Below, one piece after another: positions 41,326 to 50,037 of a stretch of DNA of 64,000 nucleotides. Location of the stretch: the NCBI RefSeq assembly GCF_947500705.1, contig NZ_CANMSY010000009.1, positions 1 to 64,000 on the forward strand, read 5' to 3'. The DNA comes from an uncultured Brachybacterium sp. (GTDB lineage: Bacteria; Actinomycetota; Actinomycetes; Actinomycetales; Dermabacteraceae). The notes below the pieces were generated by a model. It did not search any database, was not told the DNA's origin, and worked only from the letters and a program-made list of their open reading frames with translations. The translations under genes were made by a program, and so were the position numbers. Within the stretch, counting starts at the first letter, position 1; every line of letters begins with the position of its first letter.

Positions 41326-43848
41326 TCAGCCCTTCATCCTGGCGTCCTCCGGGTCGAACGCCGGGGAGCGGCCGACGGTGAGGACCTCGACCGGCAGCCG
41401 CGCTCCGAGATGCTCGACCTGCAGTGCGGCGCCCTCCACCGCCTGCGAGAGAGGGAGGTAGGCCAGCAGCAGGTAGCGACCGAGCGACGGGCCGGGCCCG
41501 GCGGAGGTCACGAAGGAACGCCGGCCGCGAGCATCGATGAGGACCTCGCCGTCCGCGGAGAGCACCGGCTCGCCGCCTGTCGGACATCGCGCGACCTCCG
41601 GGGCCGACGGGGGACCGGTGAGCGCGAGCGTGCACAGCATCGCCGCCGGGGCCTGCTCGCGAGCGGCGAGATAGGCGGGCTTGCCCACGAAGTCGGCATG
41701 CTTGACCTTGGGCAGAGCGAGATCCGCCTCGACAGGGTTGTACTCCCCGGTGAGCTCGGCGCCCATCAACCGATAGCCCTTCTCGATCCGGCCCGTCGTG
41801 CCGTACACGCCGATGCCTGCCGCGATCGCGCCCAGCGCGCGACCGGCCTCCCACAGCCGGTCCCAGAGGCGCGTCGCCAGCTCGGCGGCGACGTGCAGCT
41901 CCCAGCCCAGCTCTCCCACGTAGCTGATCCGCAGCATCAGCACCGGCACCCCGCCGATCACCGCCTCGCGACCGGTGCCGAAGGCGAAGGCGGCATCGGA
42001 GAGATCCTCCGTGGTGAGAGGCTGGACGAGGTCGCGGGCCCGCGGGCCCCACACCCCGATCGTGGTCACCGCCGAGGATGAGTCAGTCAGCTGCACCGAC
42101 CCGTCGGCCGGCAGGTGGCCTCGCAGCCATGCGAGGTCTCGCCCACCCTCCGCGCCGCCGGTGATCACGCGGAAGTCCGCCTCGCCGCGGCGCACGATCG
42201 TGAGGTCGCTGCGGAAGGTGCCGGCCGGGGTGAGCAGCGGGGTGTACACGACCCGGCCGACGGGCACGTGGATCCGTGCCATCGCGAGCTGCTCGAGGAA
42301 CTCCAGTGCACCGGGGCCGGAGACATCGAGGATCGCGAAGGCGGCGAGGTCCACCAGCGCCACGCGCTTGCGCATCGCGAGGTGCTCGGCCTCGATGATC
42401 GGCGACCACCAACGGGTGTCCCACTCGTGGATGCGGCGGTCCACGTCGCCCGCGAACTCCTCGAGCAGCGGCCGGTTCGCCGTGTACCACTGGGGCCGCT
42501 CCCAGCCGGCGGCCTCGTGGAACTCCGCCCCCAGCGCGTCGGTGCGGGCGTGCAGGGGACTGGTCCGCAACGGCCGGTTCGAGAGCCACTGCTCGCGCGG
42601 ATGGCTGATCCCGTACACCTTGGGGAATCCCTCGGCCGCGCGCGCCCGCACGTGCTCCCGGGTGCGCTGGGAGGGATGGAATCGCGCGATGTCGGAGCCG
42701 TGCGCGTCGATCTCGCTGCTGCCCTCGGTAAGCAGCTCGGCGACCATGCGCCCCACCCCCGCGGCCTCCTTGATCCACACCGCGGCGGCGGACCACAGCC
42801 CGGCCACCTCGGGCGTCTCGCCCACCAGGGCGCCGCCGTCGGGGGTGAGGGAGAGCAGCCCGTTGATCGCCGCCTTCCGCGGCGGCTCCGGATCGGTGAG
42901 CAGGCTCGGGAAGAGCTCGCGGGCATGGGCCAGCTGGGCGGTGAAGTCCTCCTCGGTGAAGGGGAAGCTGGTGGGGCTCGCCTGCCCGGGATGGTTCCCG
43001 ACCGGTGGGATCTCGCTCGGATCGTGCAGCAGCGGGCGGTGCGCGTAGGAGCCGATCTCGAGGTCCGCGCCACGCTGGCGCTCGTACATCAGGTTGTCCA
43101 TGTCGCGCAGCAGCGGGAAGCTCACCCACTCCTCGGTCTCGGCCAGCGCAGGGATCGGGCCCACGTCGAGCATCTGGTGCACCGCCGGGGTGAGCGGGAT
43201 CGCGGCCCCGGCGAGCGCCGCGACCTGCGGGCTCCACACCCCGCAGGCGATGAGCACGAGCTCGGTCTCGATCTCACCGCGGTCGGTGAGCACGCGGCGC
43301 ACCCGCCCGAAGGCGACGTCGATCCCGGTCACCTCGGTCTCGGCGATGGTGGTGAGAGCTCCGGTGGCCTCGGCACGCTCGCGGAAGAGCTCCCCGGCGC
43401 GCAGCGGATCGACGATCGCGCCGGTGGGGGTGTAGAAGCCGCCGATCAGCAGGCTCGAGTCGCAGTGCGGCACGAGACCCTGGATCTCGGCGGGGGAGAG
43501 CAGGTGGGCCTCGACGCCCCAGGACCGGGCCGAGGTCATGCGCCGGGTGAGCTCCTGCATGCGCTCGGCGCTGCGCGCCGCCTCGATGCCGCCGCAGCGG
43601 GTGAGCACCCCGAGCTCGCCGTACTGGCGCAGTGAGTCCACGGTGAGATCGGTGATCTCCTTGGAGTGGTCGACGGGGAACACGAAGTTCGAGGCGTGAC
43701 CTGTCGATCCGCCCGGATCGGGCAGGGGGCCCTTGTCGATCTGGACGATGCGGCGCCAGCCGAGGTCCCCGAGATGGGCGACCGCGGCGTTGCCCACCAC
43801 CCCGGCTCCGATGACGACGATGTCTGCACGTTCCGGCAGCTGTGCCAT
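41326..43848 (-). CDS. Dimethylglycine/sarcosine dehydrogenase-like flavoprotein with GcvT domain
   Basis: This 840-residue two-domain enzyme has an N-terminal FAD domain starting DIVVIGAGVVGNAAVAHL (GxGxxG at 14-19). GSTGHASNF follows, whose His51 is at the position used for covalent flavin in this family. The C-terminal half is GcvT-like (ALVDLAAFAILDVSGPGALEFLE, then VGELGWELHV and a final GCV_T-C barrel). Such enzymes demethylate N-methylglycines and pass formaldehyde equivalents to tetrahydrofolate. GGGAGG precedes ATG 43848. Much longer frames exist upstream but lack homology. Confidence 0.92.
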   Translation of the reverse strand: MAQLPERADIVVIGAGVVGNAAVAHLGDLGWRRIVQIDKGPLPDPGGSTGHASNFVFPVDHSKEITDLTVDSLRQYGELGVLTRCGGIEAARSAERMQELTRRMTSARSWGVEAHLLSPAEIQGLVPHCDSSLLIGGFYTPTGAIVDPLRAGELFRERAEATGALTTIAETEVTGIDVAFGRVRRVLTDRGEIETELVLIACGVWSPQVAALAGAAIPLTPAVHQMLDVGPIPALAETEEWVSFPLLRDMDNLMYERQRGADLEIGSYAHRPLLHDPSEIPPVGNHPGQASPTSFPFTEEDFTAQLAHARELFPSLLTDPEPPRKAAINGLLSLTPDGGALVGETPEVAGLWSAAAVWIKEAAGVGRMVAELLTEGSSEIDAHGSDIARFHPSQRTREHVRARAAEGFPKVYGISHPREQWLSNRPLRTSPLHARTDALGAEFHEAAGWERPQWYTANRPLLEEFAGDVDRRIHEWDTRWWSPIIEAEHLAMRKRVALVDLAAFAILDVSGPGALEFLEQLAMARIHVPVGRVVYTPLLTPAGTFRSDLTIVRRGEADFRVITGGAEGGRDLAWLRGHLPADGSVQLTDSSSAVTTIGVWGPRARDLVQPLTTEDLSDAAFAFGTGREAVIGGVPVLMLRISYVGELGWELHVAAELATRLWDRLWEAGRALGAIAAGIGVYGTTGRIEKGYRLMGAELTGEYNPVEADLALPKVKHADFVGKPAYLAAREQAPAAMLCTLALTGPPSAPEVARCPTGGEPVLSADGEVLIDARGRRSFVTSAGPGPSLGRYLLLAYLPLSQAVEGAALQVEHLGARLPVEVLTVGRSPAFDPEDARMKG

Positions 43849-44001
43849 GGCGACCTCCCGATCTGCCTGTGGCCCCCTTACGGTAGCCCTGAAGTGCGGC
43901 TGTGCCCAGAGGTGGGGCCGCTCAGGTCCAGGAGGCGCAGTTCGAGGAGACCTCACTCGGGCCACAGCGACCAGGAGGAAGCGGGACCATAGGATCAGCT
44001 C

Positions 44002-45009
44002 ATGCTGCTCATCGCCCAGGCCCCGCAGGACGAGATCCTCGCCGCCTTCGCCCCTCTTCCGGTTCCCGATGATCCTGCCCGGATGTGGAGCGTGGGACCC
44101 ACCGCGCCCAGCGGATGGACCGCAGCCTGGGTCGAGGCGGAGGCGGCGCTCCCCGAGTCCTGGGATCTGGTGCTCCTCGGAGAGGACGGGGATCCGCGCG
44201 TGGTGCGCGTGCGCTCCGGGGGATCGGAGCAGAGGTTCGCCTGGGACGCCCAGGACCGGAGCATTCCTGCACACGTGCCCGCCATGATCGCGGAGACGCT
44301 CAGGATGCCTGGAGCTGTGGACTCGTTCCGCAGCGCCCTGGAGGAGCACCTGCTCGGGGAGACGACGACGGAGGAGCATCTCGTCCTCGCCCAGGTCGCC
44401 GAGGCGCTCAGCGGGGCGGTGGGCGGGCTGCCCCAGCTGGAGAACGACACCTACCGGGAGATCCTGCTGGATCGCGGTGATGCCTCGCGGCGCCGAAGCC
44501 TCGCCGAGGATTTCGCTCACGATGGCGGAGGCTGGGTGCTGACGGAGCTCGGCGCGGACTGGTTCTCGGTGCATTCCCCCGACAGCCCGGAGCTCGGCCC
44601 CGACCCCTTCGATCTCGACAGCACGTCGGGGAAGGACCGCCCGGTGCTCTCGCTGTGGCGCGGCAGCGGCTCCGGCGTCGTACTCCACGACCGTGAGGAC
44701 CTCATGGAGCTCATCCAGTGGAACACCGGCTGGGTGGAGCAGATCGACGACTCCGCAGAGCGTGCCGCGGCCTGCGATGCGCTGGGTGCGGCCTTCGGCC
44801 CGGTGGCGGGGCGGCGCCGGCTGCGCGAGCTGTGCAGCGCGCAGACCGTGGATCGCGATCCGATCGCCCGGCTGCTCGAGCTGCTGAACATCCCCCGCAC
44901 CGCACTGCTGGTCCTGGACGATGACCCGTCGGCTCCCGAGCCGACGGTGGTCGAGCCCCCGGTCGGTCTGCTGGGAAGCCTGAAGCGGCTCTTCGGCGGG
45001 CGCGGCTGA
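44002..45009 (+). CDS. Hypothetical protein (335 aa)
   Basis: No family is recognised. The protein is soluble and acidic. An alpha/beta N-terminal part contains WVEAEAALPESWDLVLLGED, and a middle region has GGWVLTELGADWFSVHSPDSPE. The C-terminal tail ends LLGSLKRLFGGRG, a short basic amphipathic helix that could touch the membrane. It is divergent from the dimethylglycine-dehydrogenase-like gene. A role cannot be assigned. Confidence 0.7.
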   Translation: MLLIAQAPQDEILAAFAPLPVPDDPARMWSVGPTAPSGWTAAWVEAEAALPESWDLVLLGEDGDPRVVRVRSGGSEQRFAWDAQDRSIPAHVPAMIAETLRMPGAVDSFRSALEEHLLGETTTEEHLVLAQVAEALSGAVGGLPQLENDTYREILLDRGDASRRRSLAEDFAHDGGGWVLTELGADWFSVHSPDSPELGPDPFDLDSTSGKDRPVLSLWRGSGSGVVLHDREDLMELIQWNTGWVEQIDDSAERAAACDALGAAFGPVAGRRRLRELCSAQTVDRDPIARLLELLNIPRTALLVLDDDPSAPEPTVVEPPVGLLGSLKRLFGGRG

Positions 45010-45140
45010 GGCGGGCCGGCAGGGTCCGCACCGACAGACTCGATGCCCACGGCACGGACTGCCAGCGCCGGCTCCACCGAACGCCCGCGAAGCCCAGCAG
45101 CCCACCCACACCCCACCGAAAACAGAACCACGCAAAAAAG

Positions 45141-45182
45141 CCTGAGTCGCGTCACCGTTCGTGAACGATGACGCGACTCAGG
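45141..45182 (-). terminator. Terminator of tRNA-His
   Basis: Perfect 14-bp arms (45141-45154 and 45169-45182) with a partly self-complementary loop are followed on the minus strand by GCTTTTTT (45135-45140). It ends transcription of tRNA-His just upstream. Confidence 0.92.
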
Positions 45183-45189
45183 ACAACGG

Positions 45190-45263
45190 GGTGATCGACG
45201 GGATTTGAACCCGCGACCGCCTGGACCACAACCAGGAGCTCTACCAACTGAGCTACGACCACC
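45190..45263 (-). tRNA. tRNA-His(GUG)
   Basis: On the minus strand the acceptor stem GTGGTCG/CGATCAC with an extra 5' G (complement of 45263) and discriminator C is the histidine hallmark. The anticodon loop TTGTGGT gives anticodon GTG. A TATATT -10 box is at 45294-45299. Confidence 0.96.
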
Positions 45264-45363
45264 ATGTGCGGGTGGAACCCGCAACGAGAGATCAATATAC
45301 CGGTTCGCTGGGGTCCATCCCAGCCAGAATGGGCCTCAGGCGGTGTGAGACACATTGCATCGT

Positions 45364-45403
45364 GCGCCCGCGGCTCGCCAGCGGTCGGCGAGCTCGCGGG
45401 CGC
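45364..45403 (-). terminator. Terminator after the ddh gene
   Basis: Long GC arms (45364-45379 with 45387-45403, one bulge) form a hairpin just past the stop of the meso-DAP dehydrogenase gene. Confidence 0.6.
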
Positions 45404-45409
45404 GAGTGC

Positions 45410-46393
45410 TCAGAGCAGCTCTGCGCGCAGCTGCTCGGCGGACTTCGGGGAGAGGAGTCTGGGAGCGATGTCGAAGGGGGTCTTCGCGCCGGGCTCACCG
45501 GCGGCGGCGAGCCGTGCTGCGGCCCGGGCGTAGGCGACCACCACGCTCGCGGTGAACTCAGGGTTCGAGTCCTCCTGCAGGTGGTACTCGATCGTCTGCG
45601 TGGTGCCGGGGGAGGACTCCGCGGAACGGATCACGAAACCGCCATGGGGCATGCTGCTGTGATCTCGGGCCAGCTCGTCGGCGCTCAGGAAGGTCACCGT
45701 CGTCTCGAAGGGCTCGAAGTAGTGCGGCATCGTCACGATCTCGTGGCGCACCGCCTCGGCGTCGGCCCCCTCCTCGAGCACCACGAAGCATTCACGGGTG
45801 TGCTTCTCGCGGCTGCTCAGCTCGGGCCGCTCCCCGGCGCGGACGCTTTCGATCGCGTCCTGGGAGGGGATCGTGTACTGGACGGCGCCGGCGACACCGT
45901 CGATGCGGCGCAGTGCATCGGAGTGGCCCTGGGACAGTCCGCGGCCCCAGAAGGTGTAGGTGGAGCCGGCGGGGAGGATGGCCTCGCCGTACACGCGGTT
46001 GATCGAGAACAGGCCCGGGTCCCATCCGGTGGAGATGATCGCCGTGGTGCCGGCCCGACGGGCGATCGCGTCGACGTTCGCGAAGTGCTCGGGGATCCGC
46101 GCATGCGTGTCGAAGCTGTCCACGACGGTGAACCGCTCGGCGAGCAGCGGGGTCTGTTCGGGGAGGTCGGTCTTCGAGCCTCCGCACAGCACGAGCACAT
46201 CGATCTCGTCCTGCATCGCCTCGAGCGCGTCCATCGGATGCACGGGGGTCTGCTCGTGCACGGTGCTCACGGTGGTGGGCTCGCGGCGCGTGAACACGCC
46301 CACCAGCTCCATGTCCTCCTGGAGGGAGATGGCGATCTCCACGCCACGTCCCAGGTTGCCGTAGCCGACGATGCCGATCCGGATCGCAGTCAT
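45410..46393 (-). CDS. ddh: meso-Diaminopimelate D-dehydrogenase
   Basis: This 327-residue NADPH enzyme has IRIGIVGYGNLGRGVE (residues 4-19) as cofactor site and the substrate segments CGGSKTDLPEQTPLL, STGWDPGLFSINR and TFWGRGLSQGHSDALRRIDGV, all diagnostic of Ddh. It reductively aminates tetrahydrodipicolinate to meso-diaminopimelate for lysine and peptidoglycan in one step. Length fits the family. A GC hairpin terminator follows. Confidence 0.96.
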   Translation of the reverse strand: MTAIRIGIVGYGNLGRGVEIAISLQEDMELVGVFTRREPTTVSTVHEQTPVHPMDALEAMQDEIDVLVLCGGSKTDLPEQTPLLAERFTVVDSFDTHARIPEHFANVDAIARRAGTTAIISTGWDPGLFSINRVYGEAILPAGSTYTFWGRGLSQGHSDALRRIDGVAGAVQYTIPSQDAIESVRAGERPELSSREKHTRECFVVLEEGADAEAVRHEIVTMPHYFEPFETTVTFLSADELARDHSSMPHGGFVIRSAESSPGTTQTIEYHLQEDSNPEFTASVVVAYARAAARLAAAGEPGAKTPFDIAPRLLSPKSAEQLRAELL

Positions 46394-46573
46394 GGTCCTC
46401 GCTCTGTTCGATGATGGGGTGGCCCGGTGTCGGGTCGTCCGGGGTCGATCCTACTGAAGGCCCTCATCCGGCCGTGCGCATCGGCTGGCCCGGCGGAGCT
46501 GCCCTGCGGATCGCGTCGTAGGCCGCGCCACCTGTGCATTGCAGGATCTGAGACGCGGCGAGAGACTGGCGCC

Positions 46574-46924
46574 ATGATCGTCGCCTTCTCTGTCCAGCCC
46601 ACCGGTGAACCCTCGGATCCCTCCCTCTCACGAGACCTCGCGGAGGGGTCGGATAGTGCGAGCGTGCACGACGCGGTCGCCGCCGCGGTGCGCGTCGTGC
46701 GCGAGTCCGGCCTGCCCACTCGCACCTCGTCGATGTTCACCGAGGTCGAGGGGGAGTGGGACGAGGTGATGGAGGTGGTCGGCCGTGCGACGGCCGAAGC
46801 CGGACGCTACGGATCCCGCGTCTCCCTCGTGCTGAAGGCGGACATCCGGCCTGGCCGCACCGGGGAGCTCGACGGCAAGGTTCAGCGGATGGAATCCGCG
46901 GTGGACCGGCTCGATAGCCGCTGA
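46574..46924 (+). CDS. Thiamine-binding/MTH1187-family protein
   Basis: This 116-residue protein has the ferredoxin-like MTH1187/YkoF fold: MIVAFSVQPTGE at the start, GLPTRTSSMFTEVEGEWDEVM in the middle and RVSLVLKADIRPGR near the end. Members bind thiamine or related ligands. The ATG at 46574 starts the first strand as in homologues. The gene end and stop codon lie in a 9-bp tandem repeat. Confidence 0.85.
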   Translation: MIVAFSVQPTGEPSDPSLSRDLAEGSDSASVHDAVAAAVRVVRESGLPTRTSSMFTEVEGEWDEVMEVVGRATAEAGRYGSRVSLVLKADIRPGRTGELDGKVQRMESAVDRLDSR

Positions 46925-47001
46925 GCCCGCTGAGCCCGCCGAGCCGCCGAGCCGCTGAGCCCGCCGAGCCGCCGAACTGCTGAACCGCCGGGCCGCCGAG
47001 C
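46921..47001. repeat. 9-bp tandem repeat array at a gene end
   Basis: Units of CGCTGAGCC and CGCCGAGCC repeat about nine times between two convergent genes; the first TGA is the stop of the gene at 46574. Variants of the unit (TGAACCGCC, CGGGCCGCC) occur near the right end. Confidence 0.85.
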
Positions 47002-47009
47002 CTGCGTGC

Positions 47010-48911
47010 TCAGAGGTCCTGGTCGAGCTTCCCGTCGCGCAGCGCGGCGGCGAGCGTGGGTGTCACCGGCAGGCGCGGGATGAGCGTGGCCTGGAGGGCG
47101 TGGTAGATGTCCGGCTTGCCCGGCCAGGTCTTCCCCTGCGGCTCGTTGTCGGCATCCAGCTCGTGGAACCAGGAGCCGTTCTCGGCGTCGAGCAGGTAGG
47201 TGGAGATGTACTCCCACCACTGCTCGTAGCGTTCGGCCCATACGCGGTCCCCTGTGACCTGGTACATCACCGCGGCGGCGCCGATGGCCTCGGCGGCGAC
47301 CCAGTGCATGCGTTCGCCGGAGACGGGGGAGCCGTCCCAGTCCACGGTGTACACCCAGCCCGGCGCTCCGTCGGCGCCGAAGGCTGCAGCGGACTTCTCC
47401 ATCAGCGCGGTGGCGGCCTCGAGCATCCACTCCGGCGCCTCGCCGTCGGCCGCGATCAGTGCGGCGCGGGCGTGGAGCACCAGGCGTGACCATTCGATCC
47501 AGTGGCCGATCGTCGCGCCGTAGGGGCGGAAGGGATGTGCGGGCTGGTCCTGGTTGTAGTCCAGCAGCGGGTTCCAGTCGATATCGAAGTGCTCGGGCAG
47601 CGCCCAGTCGTTCAGTCGTGCGAACTCGTCGATCGCGCGGGTGGCGATGCCGACGGCGCGGTCCAGCCAGCGGCGCTGCCCGGTGACGTCGGCCGCGGCC
47701 AGCAGCGCCTCGACGGTGTGCATGTTCGCGTTGATCCCGCGGTAGTCCTCGCAGTCGGCGAAGGCGCGGTCGAAGGTGTCAACGCTCATGCCCGCGGCGT
47801 CGTCGAAGAACTTCTCATCGAGCACCGTGAGCGCCTCGTCCAGCAGCTCCTTCGCTCCGGGGCGTCCGGCGGCGAGGGCCGAGGAGGCGGCGAGCACCAC
47901 GAAGGCGTGGGCATAGGCCTGCTTCGTGTCGTCCACCGGCGTGCCGCCGGCGACGGAGCTGAACCAGCCGCCGTGCTCGTCGTCGTGGAACACCCCGCGC
48001 AGGGAGGCCAGACCATGATCGGCGAAACGGCCGAAGTCCGGGCGTCCCAGCAGGTGACCGAGCGCGAAGCTGTGCGTCATCCGGCAGGTGAGCCACAGCT
48101 CCGAGGGACGCGAGAGATCCGGGGCTCCATGCTCGTCGAGCCAGGCGAAGCCGCCGTCCTCCCGCACCGACTCCGAGCCGAACACGAGCAGCTCATCGCT
48201 CTCGCCCTCGAGCCAGCTGCGGTGGGAGGCGCGGTCCAGCCAGGGAACGCGCGGGGCAGGTGCGGCAAGGGCAGGGGCGGCGTCGCTCTCCTCCCGCAGC
48301 TCGAAGGTGCGCGCCGCCTCCTGGGCCTGGGCGGTGGTGGGCCCGGGCTCATCGATCAGCAGCACCTCTCGGTAGTACTTCAGCTCCTGGATCGACTCGC
48401 GGATGTCGGCGAGCGCGCGGTGGCCGCCGTGCTTGGCGGGGATGTTGTAGTAGACGCGGGGGAACCAGCGCTTGGCGAGCTCCTTGAGGCTGGAGACGTC
48501 GATCGTGCGGTAGGAGAGCCACTCGGCGAACTCGGGCACGTCACGGTCGAGGAACACGCGGTCGGTGCCGACGCTGTTGCCGGCCAGCGGTGCCTTGCCG
48601 GGCTCGGGGCAGTATTGGCGCACATACTCCAGGCACTGCGCCTGCGCCTCTTCCAGGGTCATCCCGCCATCGAGCTCTTCGAGCAGGCCGGAGACGGTGT
48701 GCATGTTCACCACGAAGGGATCCATGCCCTGCAGCGACTCGGCCGGGGGCCTGATGACGACGTCGACACCGTCCCCGAGGATGTTCAGATCGGCGTCGGT
48801 CACGAGGACGGCGATCTCGACCAGCGCATCGCGCTGCTTGTCGAGGCCGGTCATCTCGCAGTCGACCCAGATGATGCGGTCATTGATGGCACGAGTGGAG
48901 CTTGAGGTCAC
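47010..48911 (-). CDS. Oligoribonuclease fused to an AGE-family sugar epimerase/isomerase
   Basis: A single 633-residue frame holds two whole enzymes. Residues 1-190 are oligoribonuclease: IIWVDCEMTGLD (Asp17, Glu19), GNSVGTDRVFLDRDVPEF (Asp117), and KHGGHRALADIRESI (His164, Asp169) complete the DEDDh exonuclease site that degrades 2-5-nt RNAs. A linker rich in Ala and Pro (about 191-222) follows. Residues about 225-633 are an N-acylglucosamine 2-epimerase-type alpha6/alpha6 barrel (NMHTVEALLAAADVTG; GHWIEWSRLVLHARAALIA; GERMHWVAAEAIGAAAVMYQ), closest in pattern to mannose isomerases or YihS. The fusion is unusual; no internal start or frameshift is evident. Confidence 0.9.
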   Translation of the reverse strand: MTSSSTRAINDRIIWVDCEMTGLDKQRDALVEIAVLVTDADLNILGDGVDVVIRPPAESLQGMDPFVVNMHTVSGLLEELDGGMTLEEAQAQCLEYVRQYCPEPGKAPLAGNSVGTDRVFLDRDVPEFAEWLSYRTIDVSSLKELAKRWFPRVYYNIPAKHGGHRALADIRESIQELKYYREVLLIDEPGPTTAQAQEAARTFELREESDAAPALAAPAPRVPWLDRASHRSWLEGESDELLVFGSESVREDGGFAWLDEHGAPDLSRPSELWLTCRMTHSFALGHLLGRPDFGRFADHGLASLRGVFHDDEHGGWFSSVAGGTPVDDTKQAYAHAFVVLAASSALAAGRPGAKELLDEALTVLDEKFFDDAAGMSVDTFDRAFADCEDYRGINANMHTVEALLAAADVTGQRRWLDRAVGIATRAIDEFARLNDWALPEHFDIDWNPLLDYNQDQPAHPFRPYGATIGHWIEWSRLVLHARAALIAADGEAPEWMLEAATALMEKSAAAFGADGAPGWVYTVDWDGSPVSGERMHWVAAEAIGAAAVMYQVTGDRVWAERYEQWWEYISTYLLDAENGSWFHELDADNEPQGKTWPGKPDIYHALQATLIPRLPVTPTLAAALRDGKLDQDL

Positions 48912-49038
48912 CGGGCCACAGTAGCGCGGGCACGCCCGCCGAGCACGATGGGCCGACGGCGGGCCGAGCAGCAGACAGTTACTCTGTGGTCACCTGTACT
49001 CATCGGCGAGTCGATGCGAGCCTCCGGAGGACCCCGCT

Positions 49039-49566
49039 GTGAATCTGTACTTCCGTCTCCTGCTGTTCACGGCCCGCGTGCGCTTCCGCAGCCGCCTGAG
49101 CATCTGGGACACCTCCCACGTGAGATTCCGCGTGAATCCCTCCGACCTCGACGTGCAGCGGCATATGAACAACGGCCGTTATCTCACGCTCATGGATCTG
49201 GGGCGCATGGATCTCATGGTCCGCTCGAGGTTCTGGCAGCGCATCACCGATCAGGGCTGGTACCCGGTGGTGGCCGGGCAGTCCATCACCTATCGCAGGT
49301 CCCTGCAGCTATGGGAGCAGTTCGACCTCGCCTCCGGCGTGATAGGGCACGATGACCGCTGGATCTACATGGAGCAGGTGTTCCGCCGCGACGGGAAGGT
49401 GGTGGCCGATGCGATCGTGCGCGCCCGCTTCCTGAGGAAGACCGGCGGCTCGGTGCCGATGGACGAGGTGCTCGCGCTGGTGCAGCCGCTGCCGGAGAGC
49501 CTGCAGCTGCCCGAGTGGATCGCGGACTGGAACGAGGGGTCCTCGCGGCACGGCCGCGAGCTCTGA
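49039..49566 (+). CDS. Hotdog-fold acyl-CoA thioesterase-like protein
   Basis: This 175-residue protein has the hotdog motif DLDVQRHMNNGRYLTLMDLGRMDL at about residues 37-60, with the catalytic Asp region, and a strand pattern ending in VADAIVRARFLRKTGG. It resembles 4-hydroxybenzoyl-CoA/THEM6-type thioesterases. A GTG start at 49039 gives a family-like N-terminus. It is divergent from the Orn-AGE gene. Confidence 0.88.
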   Translation: MNLYFRLLLFTARVRFRSRLSIWDTSHVRFRVNPSDLDVQRHMNNGRYLTLMDLGRMDLMVRSRFWQRITDQGWYPVVAGQSITYRRSLQLWEQFDLASGVIGHDDRWIYMEQVFRRDGKVVADAIVRARFLRKTGGSVPMDEVLALVQPLPESLQLPEWIADWNEGSSRHGREL

Positions 49567-49604
49567 GGAGAACCAGCGGGAATTCTCCTGTCGGTAGACC
49601 GACG

Positions 49605-49892
49605 TCAGGGTCGGGCTCGCCCGGTCCGCTGACCCGAGGGGCCCGCACTCTTCGCCGAACGTCGCTTCAGCTCCTCGACCCCCGTGATCACGAGCAGGAT
49701 CACGACCACGATCACCAGGATCCACTGCTCGAACACCACCGCGAGCACTCCGGCGAGCAGCAGCGCGACCAGGAACACGATCTCCAGCACCCGCTGCGGG
49801 ACGCCGAGCAGACGTGACCCGAACCGGGTGCGCGCCAGACGCAGCAGGACCAGCAGCGCGATCGTCCCGAACGTGAGAACCTTCAGGATCAT
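49605..49892 (-). CDS. Hypothetical two-helix membrane protein (95 aa)
   Basis: This 95-residue protein has two hydrophobic helices (about 1-20 and 37-70, the second possibly two short ones) joined by a basic loop (RLARTRFGSRLLGVPQR), and ends in a basic, disordered tail. Topology suggests a small inner-membrane protein. No family or function is recognised. It is convergent with the thioesterase gene. Confidence 0.65.
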   Translation of the reverse strand: MILKVLTFGTIALLVLLRLARTRFGSRLLGVPQRVLEIVFLVALLLAGVLAVVFEQWILVIVVVILLVITGVEELKRRSAKSAGPSGQRTGRARP

Positions 49893-49923
49893 CGGACGCT
49901 CCTCGGACGGTGACGGATGACAG

Positions 49924-49996
<73 letters not shown>

Positions 49997-50037
49997 TTGG
50001 GAGCTCGCGCGAATCGGCGTCGAGCACCCGGAGAAGT

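Noticed and set aside
41326-45135. A 1269-codon open frame suggesting a giant fusion protein
   Set aside because: Only the part from ATG 43848 has homology and a ribosome site; the upstream part is antisense to the gene at 44002-45009 and is low-complexity.
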